From Paraphoma chrysanthemicola (Eukaryota; Ascomycota; Dothideomycetes; Pleosporales; Phaeosphaeriaceae), in contig JAGMWG010000004.1 in NCBI GenBank assembly GCA_020744225.1, positions 186,001 through 250,000 of the forward strand: 64,000 nucleotides of DNA. The letters run 5' to 3'. Every line of letters starts with the position of its first letter. Positions within the stretch are counted from its first letter, which is position 1. Below the pieces are notes generated by a model, which saw only the letters and a program-made list of their open reading frames with translations, did no database searches and was not told the origin of the DNA. The translations under genes and the position numbers were made by a program. Of the stretch, positions 1-11,200 are shown piece by piece.

Positions 1-572
1 CTACCAGCTCCGTTCTCGCCCAGCCTAGACGACTTTTCCGGACGGTTCACTTGGCTTGGAAGAGTGGTCGGCACCTGGTCCATCGCGGGGATGAAGTCCA
101 GATTTTGCGCTCAAGGCCGGATCGGCGTTTCCTCTATACTCAATCCGGAGATTTTCCTATTATCCGGCCAAGCGCGGTGGATGAAGGAACACACGCGACT
201 CGCGGGGCTATCGAAGGGGTTGTGATTGGCCTATGTCAGTGGGCCGTTTGATCGGCTATCGGCGAGACCGCGTTCTGAGACGCGTCTTCCCCGGGTCCTT
301 GCAGAGCTCTTTTCCAGCGCGAAGGTGTGTGGGGAACAGCATTTGTAACCTTGGAGAAGAACAAAAAGACCACGAGGGTTGATCTGTAGCGTTAATCAAA
401 GCTCAAATTCCAAATTTCAAATTTCAATCACATTTCCATCGATTCAAGTTCGCGTGCCAAAGTGCAACTGTACACGCCCACGAATTGCATTATCCACCGC
501 TTTAAACTTGCTCGCGACATCGCAACACTTCACGCGGCAAATACACCTTCGAGACTGCCAGATCGCACAAAC
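1..572. other. Intergenic left flank, dehydrogenase promoter region
   Basis: No gene is supported here. It holds the presumed promoter and leader of the quinate/shikimate dehydrogenase that starts at 573. A TTATCC half-site lies at 160-165, resembling one arm of the GGRTAA-N4-TTATCC element known for QutA-type activators, but the other arm is not present at the right spacing. The 66-codon open frame at 51-251 has no recognisable protein character. Confidence 0.5.
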
Positions 573-1626
573 ATGGCTACCATCACGCAAGAAATGACAT
601 CCGAAACTAGACAGCCAGACGTGCCAGACGTGTCGCAAGTCGAACGCCACGGTTACCTGTTCGGCCATCCCATCGCACATTCCATGTCCCCTCTACTACA
701 TCAAACCATTTACGACAATCTGGGATTGGACTGGTCGCAATTCCCGCTCGATTCGACGAACATGCCGCTCTTCCTAGAATTGATCAAACACCCACAATTC
801 TACGGCGCATCAGTAACAATGCCGCACAAGGTCGCCATAATAAAACACCTCGATGGTCTCACACCGGAAGGCAGAGATGTTGGCGCAGTCAACACGCTTT
901 TCTTGAGGGAAGGACCAAATGGCGAGCGGTTGTTTATGGGGACGAACACAGATGTTATCGGCATCCGAGAATCCTTCTTCCGAAATGCGCCCGCAGAATC
1001 GTACGAGGGCCGGCCAGCGTTAGTCATTGGCGGTGGCGGTGCTGCGCGAAGTGCAGTATACGCGCTGAGGACGTGGATGAAAGTCAGCAAAATCTATCTT
1101 GTAAGTCACACTTGCAGCTTAGTGCATACCTTCAGAACCCTCTGAGTGTTGCATCTGGAACCATTTCGTGGGAGAAATGCTAATTCGTCCTCAGGTCAAT
1201 CGCGACGCATCAGAAGTCCAAGCTGTACTCGACGAATGCACAGCCCGAGGTTACGGCGAAGGTCTCGTCCACGTATCTACCGCCGCGCAAGCCGAGCAAC
1301 TAGAAGGCGTTGGCGCAATTGTTGCCTGCGTACCAAATTTCACACCCAAGACTCCAGAGGAGCAAGAAGCGCGGAGAGTTCTCGAAGTTTTCGTACAGAA
1401 GTCACACAAGGGAGCCATCCTCGAGATGTGCTACCATCCCTCACCATACACAGAGATTGCAGAAATTAGTCAGTCAGCAGGGTGGCAGGTGATTTTGGGT
1501 ACTGAGGCCATGATATATCAGGGCTTGGAGCAGGATCGGTACTGGACTGGGAAGGACACGAGTGATTTGCCTGTACGACAAGTGCAGGAAGTGATTGCGG
1601 GGAAATTGAGCGAGGCAAAATTGTAG
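573..1626 (+). CDS. qutB: Quinate/shikimate dehydrogenase
   Basis: Two exons, 573-1100 and 1195-1626, joined in phase 0 across a 94-nt intron (GTAAGT..TCAG), give 319 residues. The family interconverts quinate or shikimate and the 3-dehydro acid with NAD(P)+, in the cytosol. Visible marks are SMSP at residues 37-40, the catalytic lysine in TMPHK (K86), AVNT at 105-108, the NTD catalytic aspartate near 127, a glycine-rich nucleotide loop GGGGAARS at 153-160, and VNRD at 177-180, which the splice restores. I chose the ATG at 573 because the family motif begins about 27 residues later; an in-frame opening to 462 only adds non-conserved residues. It lies tail-to-tail with QutA and 3.2 kb from QutR, so quinate dehydrogenase (QutB type) is the likeliest role. 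An ordinary shikimate dehydrogenase is less likely because fungi use the AROM fusion for that step. Confidence 0.85.
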
Positions 1627-2163
1627 CGAGTTTGTATAACAGTACATGATTGGATGACGTACATAGTCAATGATGAATATGATTAGGTCCATATTGATAC
1701 AAATCGCTGTAGTCCACCGTAAACGTCTATCATTGAGCAGCGGCTCCATCATGCAAGCCGTAGATGGCTCACGGCATGCTTTTTGTCCATTCACATCAGA
1801 GCCTCGCAGTGCGTGCATTAGTTCCAGCATATGAATTGGAAGAGTGAGCATGCTCGGCAATTTTTGTACTTGTTTTGATCGAGGAACAAAGCATGCGAAG
1901 CTCTGCAGAACGTGTACGCATTACTGCAGTACTCCGTGAAGCTCCTTGAAGCGCACCAGAAGAATGTGTGCATGAGCACAAGTGGCGTAAGCTGCGCGTG
2001 ACGCATTGGCCAGTGGGACCAAACATCACCTGAAGCATGACATTTATCTTCAGGGTTATTGGCCTCGTAAGGTAGGCTTCTCGAATAGTGCTAGGACACC
2101 TCCTCAAATTGAAGGCGCGGTCTACCATCGCCTCCGCTGTAGCAAGTTGGCAGTGCGCTCTTC
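1627..2163. other. Convergent intergenic region
   Basis: A 537-nt gap between the stop codons of the dehydrogenase (+) and QutA (-). It must contain both 3' ends. I see no further gene; the short open frames at 1474-2128 on the minus strand show no protein features. Confidence 0.6.
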
Positions 2164-4430
2164 TCAGCTCGCATTATAGTAGTCGGTCAAAGGAAATTGC
2201 AGTGGCTCGCCCTCGTGCTCTGCTCCAAATGTTGCACTGTTCATGGGCATGTATTGTCCCGACTGTGTCGCTAGTAGATCCGCCATGCTTACCTCTGGTG
2301 CGAAGCCGAGGTTTTGCATGAATTGCGGCTGGTTTTGGAGCTTCTTGGCTCCGTGAAGGGACGCGAGCTCGTCGAAAAAGCTTTCGAGATCGCCAGAAAT
2401 TGATGGATCATAGCCGTCCATGGCAGGCGAGGTAAAGTCTGTATCAAGAGGACTGAAGGACTGCGGTGGCGGTGGCTGACTAGAATTCATATCCGGAAGT
2501 AGGTCATCCAGTAAATTCGAAGGGTGAGAGAACGAGTGGGAGGGTGGCGGAATAACTTCAGGGTATCGATCTGACGCCCTTCTCCCTTCCGCAGTAGACA
2601 TGACGCGTTGCTGCGCAGACGCCAATGATTGCGCGGCTGTGAAATCGATAATCATTTTGTTGACTTCCAACTGTGTAGCCTGATCAAGCGGCAGATTCTT
2701 GCTACTTCTCCTAATGCTATCCAGTAAGCAAGCCACGACCGACGGTAATCGTTCCAACCCAATCTTGTCCTGGCACAGAGCCAAGATCTCCAGGCTGCGC
2801 TGCAACCAAGCTTGCGACGGACTCAGCGCCAGCGCCAGGGCAAAGTGAGCCAGCTGAAGTAATGCGGCAGGTGGCGTCAACGGTATGGTGGTGGAATCTG
2901 ACTTCACATAGTCAAATTTGGGTGAGAGCGAAGCCTTCCACTCGGTGAGCTGTTGCGTCAAGTTGTGCAATTGGTTCGCGTCCACTCGTCTCGCCGAACG
3001 GAGGATATTGATGAGACTCAGCAGCCGGTTGAAGCTGCTCAGGGCGAGTGTTGGTAATCGCGACTGGCCCGAGTTCATGATATTCGTTTGACCATCCCAT
3101 GGCTGCCTGCGAAAAGTCAGAGAGCTGTTAGGGAACAGAGCCATGGTCACATCTCCAAGTTTCTTGGAGGTCTTCACACGTCAAGCGTGCGTAGAGCAGA
3201 TTGCAAAGCCAACATGATCACGAGTGCCCATCAGGGGAGCAGAGCAACAGAACAAATAACGTACCACTCTTCCAAGCCGTCTTCTTCGATCTTGCCTACT
3301 CGTTCGAGATCCGACCACTCCAAGTATGGTCGCCTATCAAGTAGAATAGCCAGGAGGCTGTCGAGGAGGAAACAGCTGGCCAGGACATGGGCATGCCGGT
3401 GCCCCGACATGCCTTGAGGACTAGTAATGGTTGGGAAAATGCGGGAAGCGGCACCAACAAGTAGCCAAGCAGCATCATGGCGCGAGCTGCGGAGATTGAA
3501 TAATGCAAGATTGAGTAGAGCCTTCACATGACCAAGGTCGAACTTTCCAAGCTCATTTGGGATAAGACCTTGAGTGGTAAGGTATAGTCTGTTTGGATTC
3601 GCAGTATCAGGGTGGTTGCGCTCTCTACCTCCATAGGCTTGATCTTGGTGTGCAGCGAGCGCGAACATGCTCCACATTTCTGCATGATGCCCGGAGTCTG
3701 GCATATCAGGGGACAACACAAGGCCTTGGGGCGGGTAGGAATAGGAGAGCTTCAACACCTCAAGCTTCTCGCTGATGGGAAACCAGCACTGAGTGTATGT
3801 AGCATAGGTGTCAAGCAGTCGCCAGCTATCAAGAGGTAACGGCGTCAACTGTGGAAATGGCATCGAAGCTTGCACAACTGGCTGGCGATGGACAAGTGGA
3901 GAGTTTGCTACCGGCTGCGGCGGTCGCGCAGTTGTGATGCCGATGAGGGGTTGAACGTCAGATAGCTCGAAATGCCCACTTTCTTGCGGCTCATCGTCAC
4001 TGTCTGAGCTCACTGCTTTGTCGTCTTCTGGCTCGCCCGTCAAAGTCTTGTTCAGCTCCCTGCAGAACTTGGACTTTCTCCAGGCTCTATGCAATCGATT
4101 CGAATCTTTCGTGTCTCTTGCCAGTAGTACGGTATTCTCTTGGCCCAATCTACTGATCAACGAAGCTTCGATATCCGGATTTTCGTGAAAGATGAGCGCC
4201 AGTGCTAGCTCTATGGTCCGGATGTATCCTGGTGGCAGGCCCCTTTTCCGAGGATTAGAAGTGTATGTGCATGATCTTTTGCTCTCAAAACAAGGGGCAC
4301 ATTGTGGCTGGTTCCCATCGCACTTCGATCTCTCGATGCGGCACTGGTCACAAGCCCGTGACACTCGAAAGCGTTTGACTGGTATATCTTGTGCGGCCGA
4401 ACGACGCTTTCCTTGGGTTTGAAGCGGCAT
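2164..4430 (-). CDS. qutA: Zn2Cys6 quinate-pathway activator QutA
   Basis: Two exons on the minus strand, 4430-3265 and 3106-2164, give 702 residues. The 158-nt intron starts GTACGT and ends TTTTCGCAG. I chose that acceptor because it is the one that restores phase 2 and rebuilds EEW-QPWDG, a motif usual in this family; nearer AG sites give an immediate TGA. Residues 27-54 form a Zn2Cys6 cluster (C27-x2-C30-x6-C37-x6-C44-x2-C47-x6-C54) followed by a basic linker and GYIRTIELALALIF, characteristic of QutA/Qa-1F. The middle matches the fungal transcription factor domain; the C-terminus is polar with Pro/Gln runs, as in activation domains. The known role is quinate-dependent activation of the qut genes, held in check by QutR. 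Its divergent neighbour here is QutR, 366 nt away. Confidence 0.88.
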
Positions 4431-4796
4431 ACTCGTTGAGGTTCTGGTGCCTTTCCCTACCCACGGCCCACTGCCGATGCCGACGGAAGGAAAATCCAGT
4501 GCAGCGGATTGCTGTTCAACCGGTAGTCAGGAGATACACGCAATGCTGCGTCACGCCTCGCATACACTGCATGCTCGAGCCAAGTCCCGGGTGTGATCGC
4601 TCCAATTTTTCGGGTGTTGTTGTTCAGAATTGGTAAGAGGCTCAGCGGTTTCTCCATGGGGAAGCGCGACACCCATGTGCGCACAGACCAGCACGTCAAG
4701 CACGCAGATCGGGGACAGTGCCGCGGTTGTTCCTTCTTCCGGAGCGCCTAGAACGCACTGGCGCTTTCCCTGTCCATCCCTCCACCATGTTTCGAC
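4431..4796. promoter_or_regulatory. Divergent QutA/QutR promoter region
   Basis: These 366 nt separate the start of QutA (-) from the start of QutR (+). I see no GGATAA..TTATCC palindrome in it. Several ATGs precede the QutR start, including one at 4787 in another frame, so the transcription start of QutR may lie close to its ATG. Coordinated control of the two regulators is an inference from the arrangement. Confidence 0.5.
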
Positions 4797-7430
4797 ATGT
4801 CTGCAGGTTACGATGGACGGACTCCAGGACGTCAGACAGCCATGCCTTCTGCTACTATCGGAACGAAGCGGACGTTTACAGCGATGCGCGAGGACGATTC
4901 GGCGCCTTCAAGCGCCCGATCCTCGCCACGATCACGGGCTGTAACCCCAGCACCGCCTGCATCTCCCACTGAGGGACGCCGGATCTTCGACTCGCGTGCC
5001 TCTATCGTGCTTGTGGGCATTCCTGGCGCGGGCAAATCAACCCTTTCGTTGATGGCTGCTGCAGCTTGTCAAAGAAGAGTTGTTGACGTCGAAAACCTAT
5101 TCCAACAAGCGACAGGATGTTCTATGATTGAATACCAAAAGCAATTTGGGAGCTCGAACCGGAACTTGCGGCATGCTGAAGTACTGCGCGGCGCTTTACA
5201 GACTTTTGAGAAAGGAGCCATCATTGTTTGCAACAGCGGCTATCGTTTGGATGCGAAGAGCCAAGTCCTTTTACACGAGTTCGCAAAAACACATCCCGTT
5301 GTACACGTGCTGCGCGACTCACGCAGTGTACATCGATATCTGGACACCGCAGAGGAATCAAAGCTCCAACACGTGCTTGCAGTAAGCATACCAATCTTCC
5401 GCCGGTGCTCAAATTACGAATTCTACAACCTGGACGAAGAAACCAAGGCCCATCACTCGGTCACGCCTGCACATCAGCACTCAGTCCCAGCTTTCCTGAC
5501 ACTGAAAAGAGCTGAACGGACGTTCTTCAAGTACTTGTCTATGGTGTTGTCAACTCACAACACGCACGGCAAGGTCCGGACCGCGATGCCGCCGATAGAG
5601 CCAGGCCATTTCCCTTTGTCTTATCTCGCAACGGAAAGAAGAAATTACACCTGCGCCGTTCAGGTACTTTTATCAGATATAGTGCTCCAAGTGGTGGATA
5701 TTGAAGAGCTTGAATTCGGATGTGATGCATTCGAGCTTGTTGCTGAGCCGGAACCGCTTACGCTGGAAAGAGCTGAAGACATCACCAAGAGCATTTTCAG
5801 GATCCGAAGATGCACTGTGATTCCAATCATTTATCATGTCATGCCCGCCTCGGCACCTCCAGGGTACTCCAAAGCCGCATATCTTGCAAACGTGCGTCAT
5901 GGGTTACGAATGGCTCCGGAATTTGCAACAGTCGACTTGAATCTTGATGAAGAGGTGATTCTAGCCATTATACTAGGCAGAGGGTCAACCAAGATCATCG
6001 GACACCTTCACTCTGACACAGACTGGTACCATCCGTTCTGGATCGAGAAGTACAACATGGCCATGCAGCTTGGGTGCAGCGTTGTGCGCTTCACTCGCCC
6101 CGCCAAATTCATGGATGACAATGCTGCTATCCAAAGTTTCAGGAATACGATATTCGCGAAGCCCAAGCGTATTCCCCTGATCTGCTACAACACCGGAAGA
6201 GCTGGTCGCCGCTCAGCGTGTTTCAATTCAGTCCTGACGCCTGTCATTCCGGAGGCACTCATGAAAGACAGCGTAGATTTTGAGGCGCGGGTGCAACACA
6301 ATCCCGAAACTTCCTGGCTCACTGTACCTGAAGCTACCCATATTCTGTATGCCTCCTTCACTTATGACCCCATGAAATTTTACATTCTTGGGGCTAGCGC
6401 TGGGTATTCGCTCAGCCCAGCTATGCATAATGCAGCTTACAGGACGTTGGGCATGCCTCATCACTTCGACCGCATTCAGACAATGGTGCTGAAGAGTAAT
6501 CTGGAAGACCTTATCCGCCAGTCCAATTTTGGTGGTACCGCTATCAGCCAGCCGTTCAAGATCGAGGCCATCTCAATGGTGCAATCTATAAGTCGACATG
6601 CACGAGCTATCGGTGCCATCAATACCATTATCCCAGTCCGCCATCTAAACGATGATGGCAGTGTTCCTGATGCCGATAACGTCGAATTGTTTCAAGAGCG
6701 CAACCAAGCTGGACCAGTCAAGGCTCTCTATGGCGACAACACAGACTGGATTGGCATTCGGTCTTGCATTAGGAGAGGCCTTTCTCCCGCTAACGCTGTT
6801 ACAGCGAATACCTGCGGACTTGTCATCGGCGCTGGCGGTATGGCGCGAGCGACAGTCTATGCCTTCCTCCAGTTAGGGGTCAAGGATATTGTCATACACA
6901 ACCGCACGAGAGAGAACGCGCAGAAACTGGTTGCACACTTTACGCAGCTGACATCTACCCCGTCTGCTGCAAAGCTCTTCCCATCCTTTGTACAGGCGTC
7001 ACAGCCCAATTTCCACATCCTCGACTCCCGAGAAGACAGCTGGCCAGACAATCTCCGGCCGCCTACGATCATCGTATCATGCATACCCACGGATGCAGTT
7101 GGAGGCAACCCATCGCCGCAGTTTACATTGCCTACGCCCTGGATGCAGTCGCCCACAGGTGGTGTTGTCATTGAACTCGCCTATCGCACGCTCGACACGC
7201 CATTGATGAAGCAAATTCGTAACGAGGCTTCGTCTTCTTGGATATGCATGGATGGATTGGATCTACTCCCAGAGCAGGCATTCGCGCAATTCGAATTGTT
7301 CACTGGAAAACGAGCACCAAGAAGGATTATGCGAGAGGAAGTGCTCCGCTGCTGGACGGACGACCAGGGACAGTCAGATCCAAGTATGGTGAGGACTAGG
7401 CTGGAGGCTATGGAAGGGCAGGAACCTTGA
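4797..7430 (+). CDS. qutR: Quinate repressor QutR (AROM-derived)
   Basis: Single exon, 877 residues. The domain order copies the C-terminal three domains of the pentafunctional AROM protein: a shikimate-kinase-like domain (P-loop GIPGAGKS at 74-81), a type I dehydroquinase-like domain (about 275-520), and a shikimate-dehydrogenase-like domain (from about 527, with SLSPAMH, QPFK and NTDWIGI near 646, and a VIGAGGMARA nucleotide loop). This fusion without the two N-terminal AROM domains is diagnostic of QutR/Qa-1S, the pathway repressor that senses quinate-pathway metabolites and blocks QutA. The Ser/Pro/Arg-rich first 60 residues look disordered. In the dehydroquinase-like domain the segment expected to carry the Schiff-base lysine reads VVRF (R431), suggesting lost catalysis. 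The start is uncertain: ATGs at 4842 and 4884 are also in frame. Confidence 0.88.
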   Translation: MSAGYDGRTPGRQTAMPSATIGTKRTFTAMREDDSAPSSARSSPRSRAVTPAPPASPTEGRRIFDSRASIVLVGIPGAGKSTLSLMAAAACQRRVVDVENLFQQATGCSMIEYQKQFGSSNRNLRHAEVLRGALQTFEKGAIIVCNSGYRLDAKSQVLLHEFAKTHPVVHVLRDSRSVHRYLDTAEESKLQHVLAVSIPIFRRCSNYEFYNLDEETKAHHSVTPAHQHSVPAFLTLKRAERTFFKYLSMVLSTHNTHGKVRTAMPPIEPGHFPLSYLATERRNYTCAVQVLLSDIVLQVVDIEELEFGCDAFELVAEPEPLTLERAEDITKSIFRIRRCTVIPIIYHVMPASAPPGYSKAAYLANVRHGLRMAPEFATVDLNLDEEVILAIILGRGSTKIIGHLHSDTDWYHPFWIEKYNMAMQLGCSVVRFTRPAKFMDDNAAIQSFRNTIFAKPKRIPLICYNTGRAGRRSACFNSVLTPVIPEALMKDSVDFEARVQHNPETSWLTVPEATHILYASFTYDPMKFYILGASAGYSLSPAMHNAAYRTLGMPHHFDRIQTMVLKSNLEDLIRQSNFGGTAISQPFKIEAISMVQSISRHARAIGAINTIIPVRHLNDDGSVPDADNVELFQERNQAGPVKALYGDNTDWIGIRSCIRRGLSPANAVTANTCGLVIGAGGMARATVYAFLQLGVKDIVIHNRTRENAQKLVAHFTQLTSTPSAAKLFPSFVQASQPNFHILDSREDSWPDNLRPPTIIVSCIPTDAVGGNPSPQFTLPTPWMQSPTGGVVIELAYRTLDTPLMKQIRNEASSSWICMDGLDLLPEQAFAQFELFTGKRAPRRIMREEVLRCWTDDQGQSDPSMVRTRLEAMEGQEP

Positions 7431-8258
7431 CACATTCGCCCCGGTCTTCGAAGCAAAAGAAATCCCCGGGTGAACGCTTGGTGCAACGCCATCAAACGGA
7501 GTGAGCAGAACGCTATTGTGGACTACGCACACGGATTCTTGTCACTCGACGATAGTTGGGAATACCCTGCACCGAGCAGCGTATCCAACGAGCGCCCACA
7601 TTGATGGGGCTAACGTCATTTGATTTGTATCACTCTGGGCACCATCAGATTCTGCACTCCGTCAACGTTACAAAGCACATGTCACAATGAACATGCCAGG
7701 ATGGAAATGTATGTGAGTAGGATTAGATGATGATATGGACAAGAGGACGTCCTGGAGTGGACGGGCGACGTGCAGATCGTTTGAAAGGCAAACACAGTAA
7801 AGGTTCAGTGAAGGGAAGGAGTAGCTGGACCCGGCTTTCAGGACAGGGTCGCCCGCTTGTTGAAATGTGCAAACTGTAAGAGAGGAAGGAGTTTGTCGAT
7901 GATGTTCCTGCAGAGACCAGAGGCACTCGTGAAGGACCGATGATGTGGTCTGGCGCAAGGCTGCATTAGGCGTCTGCTCAATCGTCCAGTAATATCATCA
8001 TTTTCCAACCGCAAGCAGCGCCTCACGTGACTTGAATGGCACCCAGCTTTTCGCAAAATAGCCCATAGCTTAGAAAACAAGACATATCACAAAAGCACTC
8101 GAGGGTGCAATTGTCAGAATGAGATTTGGTGGTTGCTAGGCACGTGTGCGCACGGCCCGCAGTCGCACCTGCCCTCACGAACATCATCGTCAAAACATTT
8201 CGACCCCAGAACATCCACACGCGCAGTCAACTCAACCCCCGGACATTTCGACGCCATC
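7431..8258. other. Intergenic: QutR 3' end and Nup2 promoter
   Basis: A gap of 828 nt with no supported gene. A CACGTG E-box is visible at 8141-8146, about 110 nt upstream of the Nup2 start. The overlapping short frames on the minus strand (7668-8220) have no protein features. Confidence 0.5.
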
Positions 8259-11200
8259 ATGTCCGGCAAGCGCGCGAACGTCTTCGGTCAAGGCAGGCCA
8301 GAGGAGCCGTATCAGGAGCGCGATGATCCCGCCGAGGTGCCGCAGCGGGCTACGGCAGCGCAGCTGGCCACGCGAAAGTACGTCCCTATCCCCGTCCACT
8401 GCTCACCTTCACCTCGAGATGCGACGCCGACGAGGTGAAAGCCCGCTCGGTCCGCCCTCACCAGGTTGCCTCGCCCACAAAGCGCATTGTGTTTTCACTC
8501 CCACAGCTGCTGACTCTTTGTTCTCAGAATCAAGACTGCCAAAATACGGCGGCCTGCAGGAGCCTCAGTGAGTACCTCCCCAGCAACGACGCGCCCTCAA
8601 CCCGCGGCGCCATGTCAGCCAGATACAACACCGCCGCGGGCCGGCGCGAGATCAGGCGCCGGCACGAAGTACAGCATCGGCAGCAGGAGGCTAACGCGCG
8701 CATACAGACACCCTCACAGAGCGCCAACTTCAGCACACCTCAGGGCGGCTTCAGCTTCGGCGCATCAGCACCCGCGGTCGGTGGCAGCAACAACAACACG
8801 AACGGCATGTTTGGCGGTGGCAGCAACGCGTTCGGCGGCGCCTCGACCAATAGCTTCCCGCCCGCGCAGTCAGCAGCGCCGAGCAACTCCTTCACCAACT
8901 CGTCCTTCCCAGCATTCGGCGGAGGCAACCAGGGCACCGGCTTCAACCCACAGCCGCCGTCCGCAAACGACTTCAACTTCACCGCTGGCGCCGCGCCCGC
9001 GAACCCCTTCCAGTCAAACGGCGCGCCCGCGATGAACGGCAACGGGGCAACGACGGCCTTTGGGGGTGGATCGACGTTCGGCTCGCAGTCATCTGGCAAC
9101 CTCTTCGGTGGCCTTGCGCAGACCAACACGACGAGCGCGGCAGGCACTGGCGGACTCTTTGGCACCACCAGCGGCGCGCCGTCCACTAACCTGTTCGGCA
9201 CCACCAGCAGTGCGCCGCCGTCCAACTTGTTTGGCACCGCGAATGCCACCTCGAGCGCCCCCACGCCATCCTTCACCTTCGGTGCCACGACCTCAACCGC
9301 GCAGAACACTGCAAGCACGCCAGCCACGAGCACCGTATTCAGCGGATTTGGTGGGTCCTCGCAAATCACCGCAGCACCTGCGGAGAACAGCCTCTTCGCC
9401 GGATTTGGTGCCAATGGACAGAACGGGATTGCGCCTCAGCAGGCAACACAGCAGAAGAGCTTGTTCAGCACGGGCACGAGCGCGCAGAATGTTGGAAGCA
9501 CACCCGCGACCGCCCCGTCAAGCAACCTGTTCGGCTTTACCTCGACCGCGCAGCCCAGCACCACCGCGACTACCACCGCACCGTCCTCGAACCTCTTCGG
9601 GGCTTCCAGCACACCCGCGTCCGCACCTGCGAGCAACCCATTCGCATCACTACCGACTACGTCAGGATCTACTACCCCCACATTCAGCTTTGGACAGCAG
9701 ACAGCGCCTGCGCAGGACAAGGCGCCGGGCAATCCGTTTGGTGGTCTTAAGTTGCCGGAGCAGAGCGCGGAGGCCCCAAAGACATCATTCTTCAGCAGCG
9801 TCAAGGCTCCGGAGCAGAATGCGGAGCCACCAAAACCTTCATTGTTCGGCAGCGTCAAGGCACCCGAGCCAAGCGCGAGTGCGTCCTCGGAAACACCAAC
9901 ACCCAATTTGTTTGCTTCTCTGGCCAAACCCTCGCCAGCAGGCGGCTCGCCAGCTTTCAGCATGTTTGGAGTATCGCAGAACAAAGACACGGCACCCGCA
10001 GCGACTGAACAGCCAGCTACGTCCGCTCCTACAACAAGTGAGGCACCGAGGCCCAATCTCTTTACTGGTTTCAGCACACCACAGCCCACAAAGACAGCAG
10101 AAGCCGAGAAGCCCAAGGCAGGCCTTTTTAGCGCACAGCCCAAGACGAATTCTGGCCTTTTCTCTCAAACGTTCCAACCCGAGAACCATAACGCAGGCAA
10201 TGCATTCAAGACAGGCGTGTCGTTCTCTGCTCCCAATCCGCAGCCGGCGCCAGCAAAGCCTGCGCAAGAGACATTCGCGCAATCCGCATCAGCCGCTGAG
10301 CCGTCCAATCCGTTCGCAAAGCTATCAACGCCTTCGACAGAACGACCGAGCCTGTTTGCTTCATCGAATGAGCGAACATTTGCACCAGCACCGGCAGCAG
10401 TACCTACACCAATGGGTGGTTCAACATCGTCCGTCCAAGCTACCACTGGCACAGAGCTACCGAAGGTTCCTAAAGTGCATATTCCCCAAGAATGGAAAGC
10501 ACCAGGCGCCACAAGCACTCAGCACGGCGATGGCTTGTACAACCTGATCTCGAATTTGACACTGCAACTCCAGCAGCTAAATGAGAAGTATAGGACGAAA
10601 ATCAGCAGTCTCTCGCCTACAGCGGATTGGTCTTCTCTATCACTCTGGCACCACCAACACAGCTCTGCAATCAAAAAGAAGATCGATATTGCGAAGAAGC
10701 AGCGTGCAGCGGCAAATGGCGTCACAGGCAACGAATCTGCACTCTCTACGAAACGCAAAGTCAATGATGAGAGCCCAGAGAACCGGAATGCTTCTCCCAC
10801 CAAGCGATCTCGGCCGACTGAACCACCAACTACACCAACGCCGCAGCCATCGACATCAACCCCTAAATTTAATCCTCCCCCAGCAACAGCAACCTCTGCC
10901 TTATTTTCGAAAGCGATCAACAAGTCTACAGCCCCCTCGGAACCGACGAATATGTTCACACAGCAAGCAGCAGCAGAAAAGCCTGCTGCAGAGCCTGTGA
11001 AGTTCACACCCTCAACTGCCAACTCCGTCCCCGGCTTCAAACCATTCTCGAGTGTCGCAAGTCCTTTCACCCCCAGCGCCTTCAAGGCGTCCAACAGCAG
11101 CGCTCCATCTGGTGGCTTCAAACCAAGCACAGCCGGTGGCAGTAGTGGTTTTGCTAGTCAGTTTGCGGCTAAGGCAAAGACCTACGAGGAGCTGGCTAAG

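Noticed and set aside
150..167. Possible QutA operator upstream of the dehydrogenase
   Set aside because: Only the TTATCC half is present at 160-165; the GGRTAA half is absent at the required spacing.
9060..10547. A 495-codon plus-strand frame inside Nup2, with long minus-strand frames at 8740-9414, 9436-10143 and 11617-12333
   Set aside because: Their composition (Arg/Pro/His/Ser runs, or Val/Gly/Ala runs) is the by-product of reading FG-repeat codons in other frames; the true frame has FG repeats and a RanBP1 domain.
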